Positions 36,949-45,723 of a stretch of DNA of 64,000 nucleotides are shown here, piece after piece. The stretch spans positions 966,764 through 1,030,763 of the forward strand of contig CASERN010000011.1 of NCBI GenBank assembly GCA_949290355.1, in the 5' to 3' direction. The notes under the pieces were generated by a model. It saw only the letters and a list, made by a program, of their open reading frames with translations, was not told the origin of the DNA and did not search any database. This DNA comes from an uncultured bacterium (GTDB lineage: Bacteria > Cyanobacteriota > Vampirovibrionia > Gastranaerophilales > Gastranaerophilaceae). Both the position numbers and the translations under genes were made by a program. Positions within the stretch are counted from its first letter, which is position 1, and every line of letters begins with the position of its first letter.

Positions 36949-37872
36949 TTATTTTTTTAATGTACTCTCATAAATAATATCAAGCAACTCTTTCAAAATT
37001 TTGTTATAAGGTGTAGGAATACTATATTTTTCACCTAATTTTATTACTGTCCCTGCAAACATATCAACTTCGGTTTTTCTTCCTGCTTCTACATCCTGAA
37101 GCATTGATGTTTTGCCTTCAGGAATCATTGTATGTAAATGTTTCACAGTATCATCTATCAATAATTCCGTATTTTTTACGCCCTCTGCTTTTGCAATAGC
37201 TTGAACTTCTTTCATAATATTAACTGCAAAATCCATACACTTTTGATTGCCTAGCATTTCACCAAATGTAAAATGTAAAATAGCAGTTGTTTGATTAGCT
37301 GCAACATTTAGCATAAATTTTAACCACATTGAATATATTATATCTTGTGGAATTTTATAATTAATACCAATTTTTTCGAAAAATGCTTTAACTCGACTTA
37401 CATTCTCTGCATCATCGGAATTCTCAGAACCGTAAACGATTGTATTTACATCATCATGAATAATATTTCTACCTGTTCTTACCGCACTATGCCCAATGAA
37501 ATAGGAATATAAAAGTTTTTTTCGACCATACTTTTCTGCAATAAGTTTTTCACTTGTTACTCCATTTAATAATGAAAGAATAACTGTTTCTTCATAAACA
37601 AAATTTTTAATATTTTCGATAGCTTCCCCTAAGCCGTCAAATTTTGTGGCAATAATAATCAAATCAGCTTTATAATTTCGTTCAGAAGGTAAAATATAGT
37701 TAAAATTCAACACATGACCATTAAACACTGTCGGATTTTTTTTATATCTTGCTAATCTATCTTCATCTACCAAAACTCTTAAAAAAGATTTATCATATCT
37801 TTGAATTTTATCAGCATATATACTGCCAATTGCTCCAATACCACATATTAAAACATTATTTATATCTCTCAT
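36949..37872 (-). CDS. Ketopantoate reductase family protein (ApbA/PanE)
   Basis: 307 residues from ATG 37872, with ICGIGAIGSIYADK as the Rossmann motif at the N-terminus; a TTG 27 bp upstream is open but unlikely. C-terminal block LWLKFMLNVAANQTTAILHF and GKTSMLQDVEAGRKTEVDMFAG are the family's conserved KPR_C region (K..N...N...A and the E..T.S.. motif). PanE reduces 2-dehydropantoate with NADPH for CoA synthesis; other family members act on other 2-oxo acids. Stand-alone gene. Confidence 0.88.
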   Translation of the reverse strand: MRDINNVLICGIGAIGSIYADKIQRYDKSFLRVLVDEDRLARYKKNPTVFNGHVLNFNYILPSERNYKADLIIIATKFDGLGEAIENIKNFVYEETVILSLLNGVTSEKLIAEKYGRKKLLYSYFIGHSAVRTGRNIIHDDVNTIVYGSENSDDAENVSRVKAFFEKIGINYKIPQDIIYSMWLKFMLNVAANQTTAILHFTFGEMLGNQKCMDFAVNIMKEVQAIAKAEGVKNTELLIDDTVKHLHTMIPEGKTSMLQDVEAGRKTEVDMFAGTVIKLGEKYSIPTPYNKILKELLDIIYESTLKK

Positions 37873-38035
37873 AAGATTTATTTTATCACACCTTAGCAAA
37901 AAATCTTTTTTCTTTATATATATTTAATCATTAATTTGTAAAAAATTATGTATTCTAAAAAAAAATATGCAATTTCTGATAAAGAAAATACTTTATATAT
38001 AAGTAGTGTAGTTTAAATTATTGTAGTGGGAAATA

Positions 38036-38827
38036 ATGGGATTAGAAATTCAAGGGCATTATAATGTCTCCAGCTTAAACAACAAAACTCAAATCCATCG
38101 GAATATTAATATTCCATACTTTACCGCATCCCAATCTAAAGATACTTTTGAAATTTCATCTCCCCAAAACTATGCTACAGAAACATACATAAAAAAGGCT
38201 ATTGCAAATAATTCTAAAATAAAAAATATTACAAAAAATTTTAATCCGGAATTAAAATTGAATTTAAGTGAAATGCATAATCTTTTAAATGGTCATGCTA
38301 AAGATACACAAAAAATTGCAAAAGGTATAATTGAGAACTTACCATTTTCTCTTAAATATAAAACAAACGAAAAAGCTATAGATGATGCGGCATATTTGCA
38401 TGACTTAGGGAAAATATTAATTCCTGGAAATATACTAAACAAAACAGGAAAACTTAATGAAAATGAAACGGACATAATGCATAAACATTCTGAAATAGGT
38501 TACGAATTATTAAAAAATAGTAATTTGGATAAAAAAACTCTCAATTTAATAAGAAATCATCATCAAAATATAAAAAAAAGCGGATATCCATTTGTAAGTA
38601 ATGACTTTAGAGCTGACTTAGATTTGCAAATTTTAACAATGGCTGATAAATACTCTGCTCTTACAGAACAGCGTACATACAAAAAAGCTTATACTCCTTT
38701 ACAAGCTCTTACAATAATATATACAGATGTAAAAGAAGGGAAATTACACCCTTTCGTATTCAAAGCTTTATATAACTATGTAAAAAATATAGAAAATATA
38801 AAAAATACAACATTACAAAGTGCTTGA
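38036..38827 (+). CDS. HD-GYP-like phosphohydrolase, degenerate motif
   Basis: 263 residues. An FxxS-like leader (YFTASQSKDTFE, 28-39) precedes the HD-GYP core: HD at 122-123 in LHDLGK, HHQ at 175-177, GYP at 183-185, and ADKYSALTEQRTYKKA at 203-218. The usual HHE is HHQ and the usual D in YDAL is Ser207, so metal binding may be altered. HD-GYP enzymes hydrolyse c-di-GMP; no GGDEF protein is nearby. A start with GTGGG upstream is plausible. Single-gene unit. Confidence 0.78.
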   Translation: MGLEIQGHYNVSSLNNKTQIHRNINIPYFTASQSKDTFEISSPQNYATETYIKKAIANNSKIKNITKNFNPELKLNLSEMHNLLNGHAKDTQKIAKGIIENLPFSLKYKTNEKAIDDAAYLHDLGKILIPGNILNKTGKLNENETDIMHKHSEIGYELLKNSNLDKKTLNLIRNHHQNIKKSGYPFVSNDFRADLDLQILTMADKYSALTEQRTYKKAYTPLQALTIIYTDVKEGKLHPFVFKALYNYVKNIENIKNTTLQSA

Positions 38828-38929
38828 TTTGACAAAATCTTAAAACATTCAGATAAATATCTAGGTTTCTTTATTATAAAGAATTGATAAAATATCTCAT
38901 AAAAACTTTTTTGTATTATAATTAAATTA

Positions 38930-40444
38930 ATGAATTTAGATACAGCAATAGATACTTTTTTATCACCAATAGCCGATAAAATATCAGGGATAATATTTAG
39001 TTCAATTACTATTCATGGAGTAAAGATTGAATTTCTTGTTGCCCTGTTAATGGTTGCTGCATTTTATTTTACAATTCGCACCCGCTTTATAGGTATTTGG
39101 GGATTTAAACATGCTATTCAACTGATTACAAAAAATTATGAACATAAAGAAATTAGAGTGAAAAAAAAGAGAGGGGAAGTATCAGCTTTCCAAGCTTTAA
39201 CAGCTACAATTTCAGCTTCTGCAGGTATTGGGAATGTTGCAGGTTCTGCAGCCGCTGTATCTATAGGCGGACCTGGTGTTATTTTTTGGATGATTCTTGC
39301 AGGATTTTTCTCTATGGCATTAAAATTTGCAGAAGTCCTTTTAGGGCTAAAATTCAGAAAAATAAACCCAGACGGCACAATTGCTGGAGGACCAATGTAT
39401 TATATAGAAGGAGCATTAAAAAATAATAAATACATTGGGAAATTTGCACCTCACCTATCAAAAATATATGCAGTATGCTGTATTTTTGCCATGATTGGAG
39501 GATGGAATCTATTCCAAATAAATGCAATGACAACTCAAATTACAGAAGTTACCGGAGGTAATCAGAGTATCTTTGCCAATCAAAGTTGGCTTCTTGGGCT
39601 CATTGTAGCTGTTATCACATACTTTACAATTATTGGTGGAATAAAAGCTATCGGGAAATTTACATCAAAAGTAACACCTGTCATGTGTACTTTATATGTT
39701 TTGACAGCTTTTGCAGTATGCATATATAACATAGGTCATATCCCTCATACATTTGCATTAATTTTAAAAGAAGCATTTCATCCAAAAGCATTAGCCGGAG
39801 GATGGATGATGTGCATGCTATGGGGATTCAGAAGGGCAATGTTTGCAAACGAAGCAGGACTTGGCACTGCGCCTATTGCTTTTTCTGCAGTTAAGACAAA
39901 CAATCCTGTGGCTCAGGCTTTTATAGCCATGCTCCAACCTTTTGTTGATACAGTAATTGTCGGATCAGCAACAGCGTTCGTAATAGTTGTTTCAGGAGAA
40001 TATCTTAATACTTCAGGAATAGCAGGAATTGAATTAACTTCAAAAGCATTTGGTTCTGTATGCTCATTTTTCCCAATATTGTTAACTTTTATGGCAAGTT
40101 GTTTTGTAATTTCAACAATGCTATGCGGCTCATATTACGGAATTAAAGCTTGGAATTATTTATTTGGTGATACAAAATTGACAACTCGCACTTTTCAGGT
40201 TATATATTGTTTATTCATAGTTATTGGTTCTGCCATGAATTTCAAAAGTATAATTAATCTATCTGATGCATTTACTTTATTCTTGGCTGTGCCAAACTTA
40301 ATAGCAGTATTCTTGTTGTCGGATGTGATAATAAAAGAATTAAAAAGATATTGTAGAAAATATAATGTAGGATTATTTAAAAATAATGAGGAGAGAGAAG
40401 AAAATGAAGAAAGATTGTCTGGAGATAGTAAGATCAAAGTGTGA
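38930..40444 (+). CDS. Sodium:alanine/glycine symporter (AGCS family)
   Basis: 504 residues, about eleven membrane helices. Family blocks: FQALTATISASAGIGNVAGSA and GPGVIFWMILAGFFSMALKF, IAGGPMYYIEGAL, and GLGTAPIAFSA. Members import alanine or glycine with Na+. No leader riboswitch is apparent upstream. The end overlaps the family-4 uracil-DNA glycosylase gene by 41 bp, so the two are co-transcribed. Confidence 0.95.
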   Translation: MNLDTAIDTFLSPIADKISGIIFSSITIHGVKIEFLVALLMVAAFYFTIRTRFIGIWGFKHAIQLITKNYEHKEIRVKKKRGEVSAFQALTATISASAGIGNVAGSAAAVSIGGPGVIFWMILAGFFSMALKFAEVLLGLKFRKINPDGTIAGGPMYYIEGALKNNKYIGKFAPHLSKIYAVCCIFAMIGGWNLFQINAMTTQITEVTGGNQSIFANQSWLLGLIVAVITYFTIIGGIKAIGKFTSKVTPVMCTLYVLTAFAVCIYNIGHIPHTFALILKEAFHPKALAGGWMMCMLWGFRRAMFANEAGLGTAPIAFSAVKTNNPVAQAFIAMLQPFVDTVIVGSATAFVIVVSGEYLNTSGIAGIELTSKAFGSVCSFFPILLTFMASCFVISTMLCGSYYGIKAWNYLFGDTKLTTRTFQVIYCLFIVIGSAMNFKSIINLSDAFTLFLAVPNLIAVFLLSDVIIKELKRYCRKYNVGLFKNNEEREENEERLSGDSKIKV

Positions 40445-41063
40445 AAAATGTATGGCTTGCGCACTTGGTAAAACTCGTAAAAATATTGTTTTTTCTGACG
40501 GCAACCCTTCAAGCGCAAAAGTTGTATTTATAGGGGAAGCTCCGGGAGAAATGGAAGATGAAACAGGAAGACCTTTTGTAGGTAGAGCCGGACAACTTTT
40601 AAATGAATTTTTAGCAGAAGCAGGAATCTCAAGAGAAGAAGATATTTATATCATTAATACCGTAAAATGCAGACCTCCTCAAAACAGAGTTCCTTCTGAT
40701 GATGAAAAAGCTGCCTGCAGAAAATTCTTAAATGCTCAAATTGATATAATTAATCCAAGAGCTATTGTACTTTGCGGAGCTACAGCATTAAAATCTTTTG
40801 TAGAATTAGACAAAAAACAAACAATTTCTAAAGTAAGAGGTCAATGGATGACTATTAATGTTGATGGAAAAGATTATAAAGCTATTACTATTTTCCATCC
40901 GTCATACTTGCTAAGAAACCGCTCAATGGCAGAAGGATCTCCAAGAAGATTAATGCAACAAGATTTGAAAAATATTAAAGATACAATACTTCCAGAAATA
41001 GATCATTCTCAAGATTGCAATGAAGTTGTATTTATGGAAACAAAAGAAATTGCAATGGTATAA
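40404..41063 (+). CDS. Family 4 uracil-DNA glycosylase
   Basis: 219 residues from ATG 40404, which follows the GGAG within GAGGAGAG; the in-frame ATG at 40386 is the alternative. Cluster cysteines Cys13, Cys16, Cys89 and Cys105 have the C-x2-C, ~72, C-x15-C spacing of the [4Fe-4S] family 4 enzymes. Motif A GEAPGEMEDETGRPFVGRAG and the end motif FHPSYLLR are present. The enzyme excises uracil from DNA in base excision repair. Overlaps the symporter gene. Confidence 0.95.
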   Translation: MKKDCLEIVRSKCEKCMACALGKTRKNIVFSDGNPSSAKVVFIGEAPGEMEDETGRPFVGRAGQLLNEFLAEAGISREEDIYIINTVKCRPPQNRVPSDDEKAACRKFLNAQIDIINPRAIVLCGATALKSFVELDKKQTISKVRGQWMTINVDGKDYKAITIFHPSYLLRNRSMAEGSPRRLMQQDLKNIKDTILPEIDHSQDCNEVVFMETKEIAMV

Positions 41064-41083
41064 TAAAAAAACAAAATAATAAA

Positions 41084-41112
41084 AAAACGGGATAAATTCC
41101 CGTTTTTTTTTA
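41084..41112. terminator. Bidirectional terminator
   Basis: ACGGGA/TCCCGT stem with TAAAT-type loop, A-run on the left and T-run on the right, lying between convergent genes (glycosylase and the membrane protein on the minus strand). Confidence 0.8.
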
Positions 41113-42384
41113 TTATTTTTTATCTACGATTTTCTCTGCAGGAGCAAGTCCCGGCTCTAAATCAGAGCCTGTTACCAATTTTCTAAATGCAAATTGAACT
41201 TTTGGCAACACATAAGCTAACAAGAAACTACTCAAAACTACATTTGTTATAATATTAGCCGATTTTGCAAATTTAGCTTTTTTTATAAACATATTAAAGT
41301 TATCTGATTTTAAAGCACTTTTAGAAAATAACTCTATATCATTCCTAAATTTACCTAAAATTTTTAAATCAACATATTCTCTTGGATCTCTTATCCCATT
41401 TTCTAGCATTTTAATTTTTTTCAATTTTTTAGCGTACTTTACAAAAGAAGTATCCTTGTTTTTAGCATTATCAACAAAATCTAATAAATCTTTTGCTGAA
41501 TCTGATTTAGGTAATTTAATTCTCCCTTTTTTCAATTCATCTACAAATTCTTCATCTGCAAGCATCAAAGGATCTAAAGATATACCTGATAATTTATTCA
41601 AAGCCTTTTCTATCCATTTCGGAGCCACAAAGTTAAGAAACATCATGCCAGCCATTTTAAATGACAGATCCAATCTTTCATTTTTATTTCTTGCTGTTGC
41701 AACACGTCCAACTGCATAACCGCCATCAGTTACAGCCATTTTATCCTGAGCAGAGAAATTTGCAACTTTTGATACCCAATTACCGGTAAAGTTAATTTGC
41801 TCTTTTTTAAAGAATTTTTCCTTTTGTAAAAAACTTATTTTTTTTGAATTATTTTTATTTTGAGCCTCTTGATTTCTTAAATTTTCAATTTTTTTTGCAG
41901 ATGATGCAAATATCAATTTCGGCAAAATAAATCCCATAAAAAGAATTGGAATGGTTGTTGATGAAATAAATTTTGCAGCAAGCAATCTTTCATACACCTT
42001 CTTATTATTTTTTATTTTTATCAAATCTTTTACGGCATCTGGGGCAATATTTTTAAATTTATTGATGTTATAATTTATACCTTGAATATCTTTTTCTTCT
42101 TTAAAAAGTTTTAAATTCACATTTGGATTAAGACCAAAACGTTTTATTAATTTATTACATATCCAGCTCACAAGAGGAATTCCACCAAGCCAAACTGCGG
42201 AAGTTGAATATTCATCCAAAAATCTTTCTCTTGCAGCTAAATATGCAACCCCTTTTGATTCTTTCTTATTTTGATTGTACGTAAGCAAAATCTTTGATGG
42301 AACTTCTATTCCACAATCTCTTACTATTAAGGGGTAAACACTGCTATTATTTCCAATAGCTGAAATTATACTTGTTATTGACAT
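41113..42384 (-). CDS. Multi-pass membrane protein of unknown function, lineage-type
   Basis: 423 residues with about four hydrophobic helices (around 65-80, 140-160, 243-258 and 385-405). An internal INFTGNWVSKVANFSAQDK segment resembles the FKG/FTG leaders seen elsewhere in the window. No catalytic motif. The C-terminus is a short polar tail. Conserved-looking blocks such as TSTIPILFMGFILPKL-like hydrophobic segments suggest a membrane role. Likely a lineage-specific protein. Confidence 0.5.
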   Translation of the reverse strand: MSITSIISAIGNNSSVYPLIVRDCGIEVPSKILLTYNQNKKESKGVAYLAARERFLDEYSTSAVWLGGIPLVSWICNKLIKRFGLNPNVNLKLFKEEKDIQGINYNINKFKNIAPDAVKDLIKIKNNKKVYERLLAAKFISSTTIPILFMGFILPKLIFASSAKKIENLRNQEAQNKNNSKKISFLQKEKFFKKEQINFTGNWVSKVANFSAQDKMAVTDGGYAVGRVATARNKNERLDLSFKMAGMMFLNFVAPKWIEKALNKLSGISLDPLMLADEEFVDELKKGRIKLPKSDSAKDLLDFVDNAKNKDTSFVKYAKKLKKIKMLENGIRDPREYVDLKILGKFRNDIELFSKSALKSDNFNMFIKKAKFAKSANIITNVVLSSFLLAYVLPKVQFAFRKLVTGSDLEPGLAPAEKIVDKK

Positions 42385-42619
42385 AAAACATTCTCCAATT
42401 CATCTAAATACTCTTTCGCGCTGTTATAAATCCTTGAAAGACTATTTCGAATTGAATTATTATTTTTTATCTACCTTAAAAAAAGCGCAAACATCAACTC
42501 ATAGTCTTCCAAGGACTATATGATGATGAACGAAATGTAATTTTAAAGTAATAAATTTTTTCATAAGCTTCTATATACTATATTAAATAAAATAAATTTG
42601 CAATAAATTAAAATTCTAA

Positions 42620-43012
42620 TTACTGAAATTTAACAATTTTAGGTATTTGAAAATTTTTCTTTAATTTTTCTGCTGCTAATAACAACTTATATTCAGCTTC
42701 AAGAATATCTGTTTTGCTTAAAGATAAAAAAGTCGCAAGCAAAGTTTTTTTACCATGATAATCAATATCAGTTTTTACATTTCCACAAAAAGTATCCAAT
42801 GATAAGGCAAAGCAAAAGTTATCTGATTTTACTTTTTTGGTTAAAATTAACGAAGAATCACTTACTCCCCAAGATCTAACTTCACTTAACTTTTTAGTTA
42901 AACCTTTTAGCACCTTACGATTTTGTTTGAAAGCACTATTATAAAGAATTGTTTCTATTTCAACAGGAATACGAGTTCCAAATGCTACATTAGAATTATT
43001 AGTTATTTGCAA
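42620..43012 (-). CDS. Small protein with AFGT leader, unknown function
   Basis: 130 residues from TTG 43012, which has a strong AGGAGGT ribosome site; the longer TTG frame (43030) overlaps this site, so 43012 is preferred, a case where the site decides a non-ATG start. The N-terminal NVAFGTRIPVE is the leader type seen in other unknown proteins here. The rest is a mixed alpha/beta domain without known motif; Cys-poor. Downstream of the yggU-like gene on the same strand. Confidence 0.5.
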   Translation of the reverse strand: MQITNNSNVAFGTRIPVEIETILYNSAFKQNRKVLKGLTKKLSEVRSWGVSDSSLILTKKVKSDNFCFALSLDTFCGNVKTDIDYHGKKTLLATFLSLSKTDILEAEYKLLLAAEKLKKNFQIPKIVKFQ

Positions 43013-43061
43013 TTGTGTAACCTCCTGCAAAATAAAAAATCATAAAAAAATTTTTTGCAAA

Positions 43062-43355
43062 TTATTCTATTAAATTTAAAGTTTTTTTAATTTTACTTAA
43101 CTTTTCGTCATCATTTATATTAATAAAAATTGTTTTATCTTTTGAAGTCTCTCCTTTAATTATTTCAATAGAAGATTTTGATACTTTAAATAGTTTAGAC
43201 AAATAATCTATTAAAGCTTTATTAGCTTTACCATCAATAGGTTGAGCAGTAATTTTCACTTTTATACCACCATCAGTTTTTAAAATTTCATTTTTACTTG
43301 AATTTGGCTGTATCCTTAAAGAAACAATCAATCCGTCTTTCTTGTCTTTACCCAT
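43062..43355 (-). CDS. DUF167 family protein (YggU-like)
   Basis: 97 residues: [35 protein letters not shown] and [15 protein letters not shown] are the three conserved strands of DUF167/YggU. The family has a compact alpha/beta fold of unknown biological role. Normal length. Next gene on the same strand begins 49 bp later. Confidence 0.93.
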   Translation of the reverse strand: MGKDKKDGLIVSLRIQPNSSKNEILKTDGGIKVKITAQPIDGKANKALIDYLSKLFKVSKSSIEIIKGETSKDKTIFININDDEKLSKIKKTLNLIE

Positions 43356-43431
43356 ATTATTTAATCCTTATGAATGAAATTGTAATATTTTGCTTGAAAA
43401 ATTCAAATAAAATCTGTATTATGATTATATC

Positions 43432-45648
43432 ATGAGCGAGAAACCACTTTTCGAAGATATAAAAAAAGAACTAATTGCACAAAACAGAGAACCTCAAGAA
43501 ATTGAAGAAATTGAGAAGGCATACCTATTTGCCAAACGTCTTCACGACGGCCAATACAGAATTTCAGAGGAACCATATATCATACATCCTGTAGAAGTTG
43601 CAAAAATTCTTCTTGGATTAAAAGTAGATTCACATACTTTGGAAGCCGCATTTTTACATGATATTCTTGAAGATACAGATACTAAACCTGAAGAAATTGA
43701 AAAATTATTTGGTAAAGATGTATTAACACTTGTACAAGGAGTAACCAAACTCGGGAAATTACAGTTTAAGTCAAAAGAAGAGCGACAAGCTGAAAATTTC
43801 AGACGTCTGTTTATTGCAATGGCAAATGATATTAGAATCGTTTTTCTAAAACTTGCAGACAGATTACATAATATGAGAACTCTTAATTTTATGACACCAA
43901 GTAAACAGCAAAAAATAGCAAGAGAAACTCTGGATATTTTTGCTCCTTTAGCAAACAGACTTGGGATATATAAAATAAAAGCAGAACTTGAGGATCTGTC
44001 TTTGAGATATCTTGAACCTGATAAATACTTTGAAATAGCACGTTTAGTATCACAAACAAAAGCTGATAGAGAAGCAACAGTAAAAATATTAATAGACAAA
44101 ATTACTGCAGATGTAAAAAAAGCAGGCATAAATGCTCAAATTACAGGTCGAGCAAAACATTATTACAGTATATACAGCAAAATGAAACGTTTAAATATTG
44201 CATTTCATGATTTATACGATATCACAGCTGTAAGAGTTATTGTCGACACAGAAAAAGAATGTTATGAAGTACTTGGACTTATCCATTCGCAATTTAAGCC
44301 AATCCCGGGCAGATTTAAAGATTATATTGCAATGCCTAAAGGGAATATGTACCAATCATTACATACATCTGTAATAGGTCCACGTTCCAAACCGCTAGAA
44401 GTCCAAATTAGAACTTGGGAAATGCATGAAGTCGCAGAATACGGTATCGCTGCGCACTGGAGATACAAAGAAAAAGGGTCGCAAAAAGCTAACAATCCAA
44501 CAGATATGCAGTTTTCATGGATGAGAAAACTCGTAGAATACGATAAGGATATGACCTCTGCAGAAGATTACGTAAATTCTGTAAAAATAGACCTATTCTC
44601 CGATCAAGTATTTGCTTTTACTCCAAACGGAGATGTATTTGACCTCCCAATCAACGCTACCCCTGTCGATTTTGCTTACAGAATTCATTCTGAAGTCGGT
44701 AATAAAACAGTAGGAGCTCTAATTAACGGAAGAATCGCTCAGCTTGATACAAAGCTTCATAATGGAGACATTGTAGAAATTCTCACATCAAAAACTCCTG
44801 CACCAAGACTTGATTGGTTAAATTTTGTTGTAACCAAACAAGCCTCTTCAAAAATTAAACAGTGGTTTAAGAAAAACAACAGAGAAGAACATATTGAAGT
44901 CGGCAGATCAAATTTGGAACATGAACTGACAAAGTCTGTTTTTGACGACTATATGAAAACAGGTGAATTTGATAAAGTCGCTAAGCAAATGAATTACCTG
45001 TCGGCAGAAGATCTTTTTGCAGCTCTAGGGTATGGAGAAACAACTTTAAACAAAATAATAAATAAATTAAAAAAACCTGAACCGCAAAAATTACCTGAGA
45101 ATGCATATCATAATGTAGCAAAAAAGAAATCCGAAAAAGATATACTCGGATTGGAAGGTCTTTTATATTCAATAGCGAAATGCTGTTCCCCAATCCCTGG
45201 AGAACCAATAGTAGGGGTTGTTACAAGAGCCAAAGGAGTTACAGTTCACAGACTGGATTGTCCTATGCTTGAGCATATTGAACCTGAAAGATTAATGGAT
45301 ATAAAATGGGCTAGTGATAACACTAATAAAACATACAACACTACAATTAGAGTAGAAACAGCTGAAAAACAAGGACTTTTAAAAGATATTATTGCTGCAG
45401 TATCTGATAACGGAACAAACATTAATTATGCAAATGTTAAGTCAAAAAGCGGTAAAATAGGTATTATTGAACTGGGTATAGAACTTGATAATATTGAAAC
45501 TCTAAAAAAAGTTATATTAAGCATTCAGGCAATTCCTGATGTGTATAGCGTAAAAAGAACACAGACTTCATATTCTTTACCAAATGCACCAAGAAGAAAT
45601 AACGGGAAACCAAGACATAACAAAAATAGAAAGAAAAAAACATCTTAA
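43432..45648 (+). CDS. Bifunctional (p)ppGpp synthetase/hydrolase, RelA/SpoT family
   Basis: 738 residues, full length. HD hydrolase domain with LHDILEDT (75-82), synthetase domain (DITAVRVIV and RFKDYIAMPKGNMYQSLHT), TGS domain (FAFTPNGDVFDLP), and a C-terminal ACT domain. The intact HD and synthetase motifs suggest a bifunctional Rel that makes and degrades the stringent-response alarmone. A Lys/Arg-rich tail follows. Divergent from the DUF167 gene. Confidence 0.97.
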   Translation: MSEKPLFEDIKKELIAQNREPQEIEEIEKAYLFAKRLHDGQYRISEEPYIIHPVEVAKILLGLKVDSHTLEAAFLHDILEDTDTKPEEIEKLFGKDVLTLVQGVTKLGKLQFKSKEERQAENFRRLFIAMANDIRIVFLKLADRLHNMRTLNFMTPSKQQKIARETLDIFAPLANRLGIYKIKAELEDLSLRYLEPDKYFEIARLVSQTKADREATVKILIDKITADVKKAGINAQITGRAKHYYSIYSKMKRLNIAFHDLYDITAVRVIVDTEKECYEVLGLIHSQFKPIPGRFKDYIAMPKGNMYQSLHTSVIGPRSKPLEVQIRTWEMHEVAEYGIAAHWRYKEKGSQKANNPTDMQFSWMRKLVEYDKDMTSAEDYVNSVKIDLFSDQVFAFTPNGDVFDLPINATPVDFAYRIHSEVGNKTVGALINGRIAQLDTKLHNGDIVEILTSKTPAPRLDWLNFVVTKQASSKIKQWFKKNNREEHIEVGRSNLEHELTKSVFDDYMKTGEFDKVAKQMNYLSAEDLFAALGYGETTLNKIINKLKKPEPQKLPENAYHNVAKKKSEKDILGLEGLLYSIAKCCSPIPGEPIVGVVTRAKGVTVHRLDCPMLEHIEPERLMDIKWASDNTNKTYNTTIRVETAEKQGLLKDIIAAVSDNGTNINYANVKSKSGKIGIIELGIELDNIETLKKVILSIQAIPDVYSVKRTQTSYSLPNAPRRNNGKPRHNKNRKKKTS

Positions 45649-45723
45649 ATTAAAAAAAGATTTAATTTCCTTTGCAAAAATTAATTAATTTGCTATCTGA
45701 TTTTATCCTGATAAAATTAGAAT

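Noticed and set aside
38828..38929. Riboswitch before the AGCS symporter
   Set aside because: Only about 100 bp with no convincing aptamer-like pairing or terminator.
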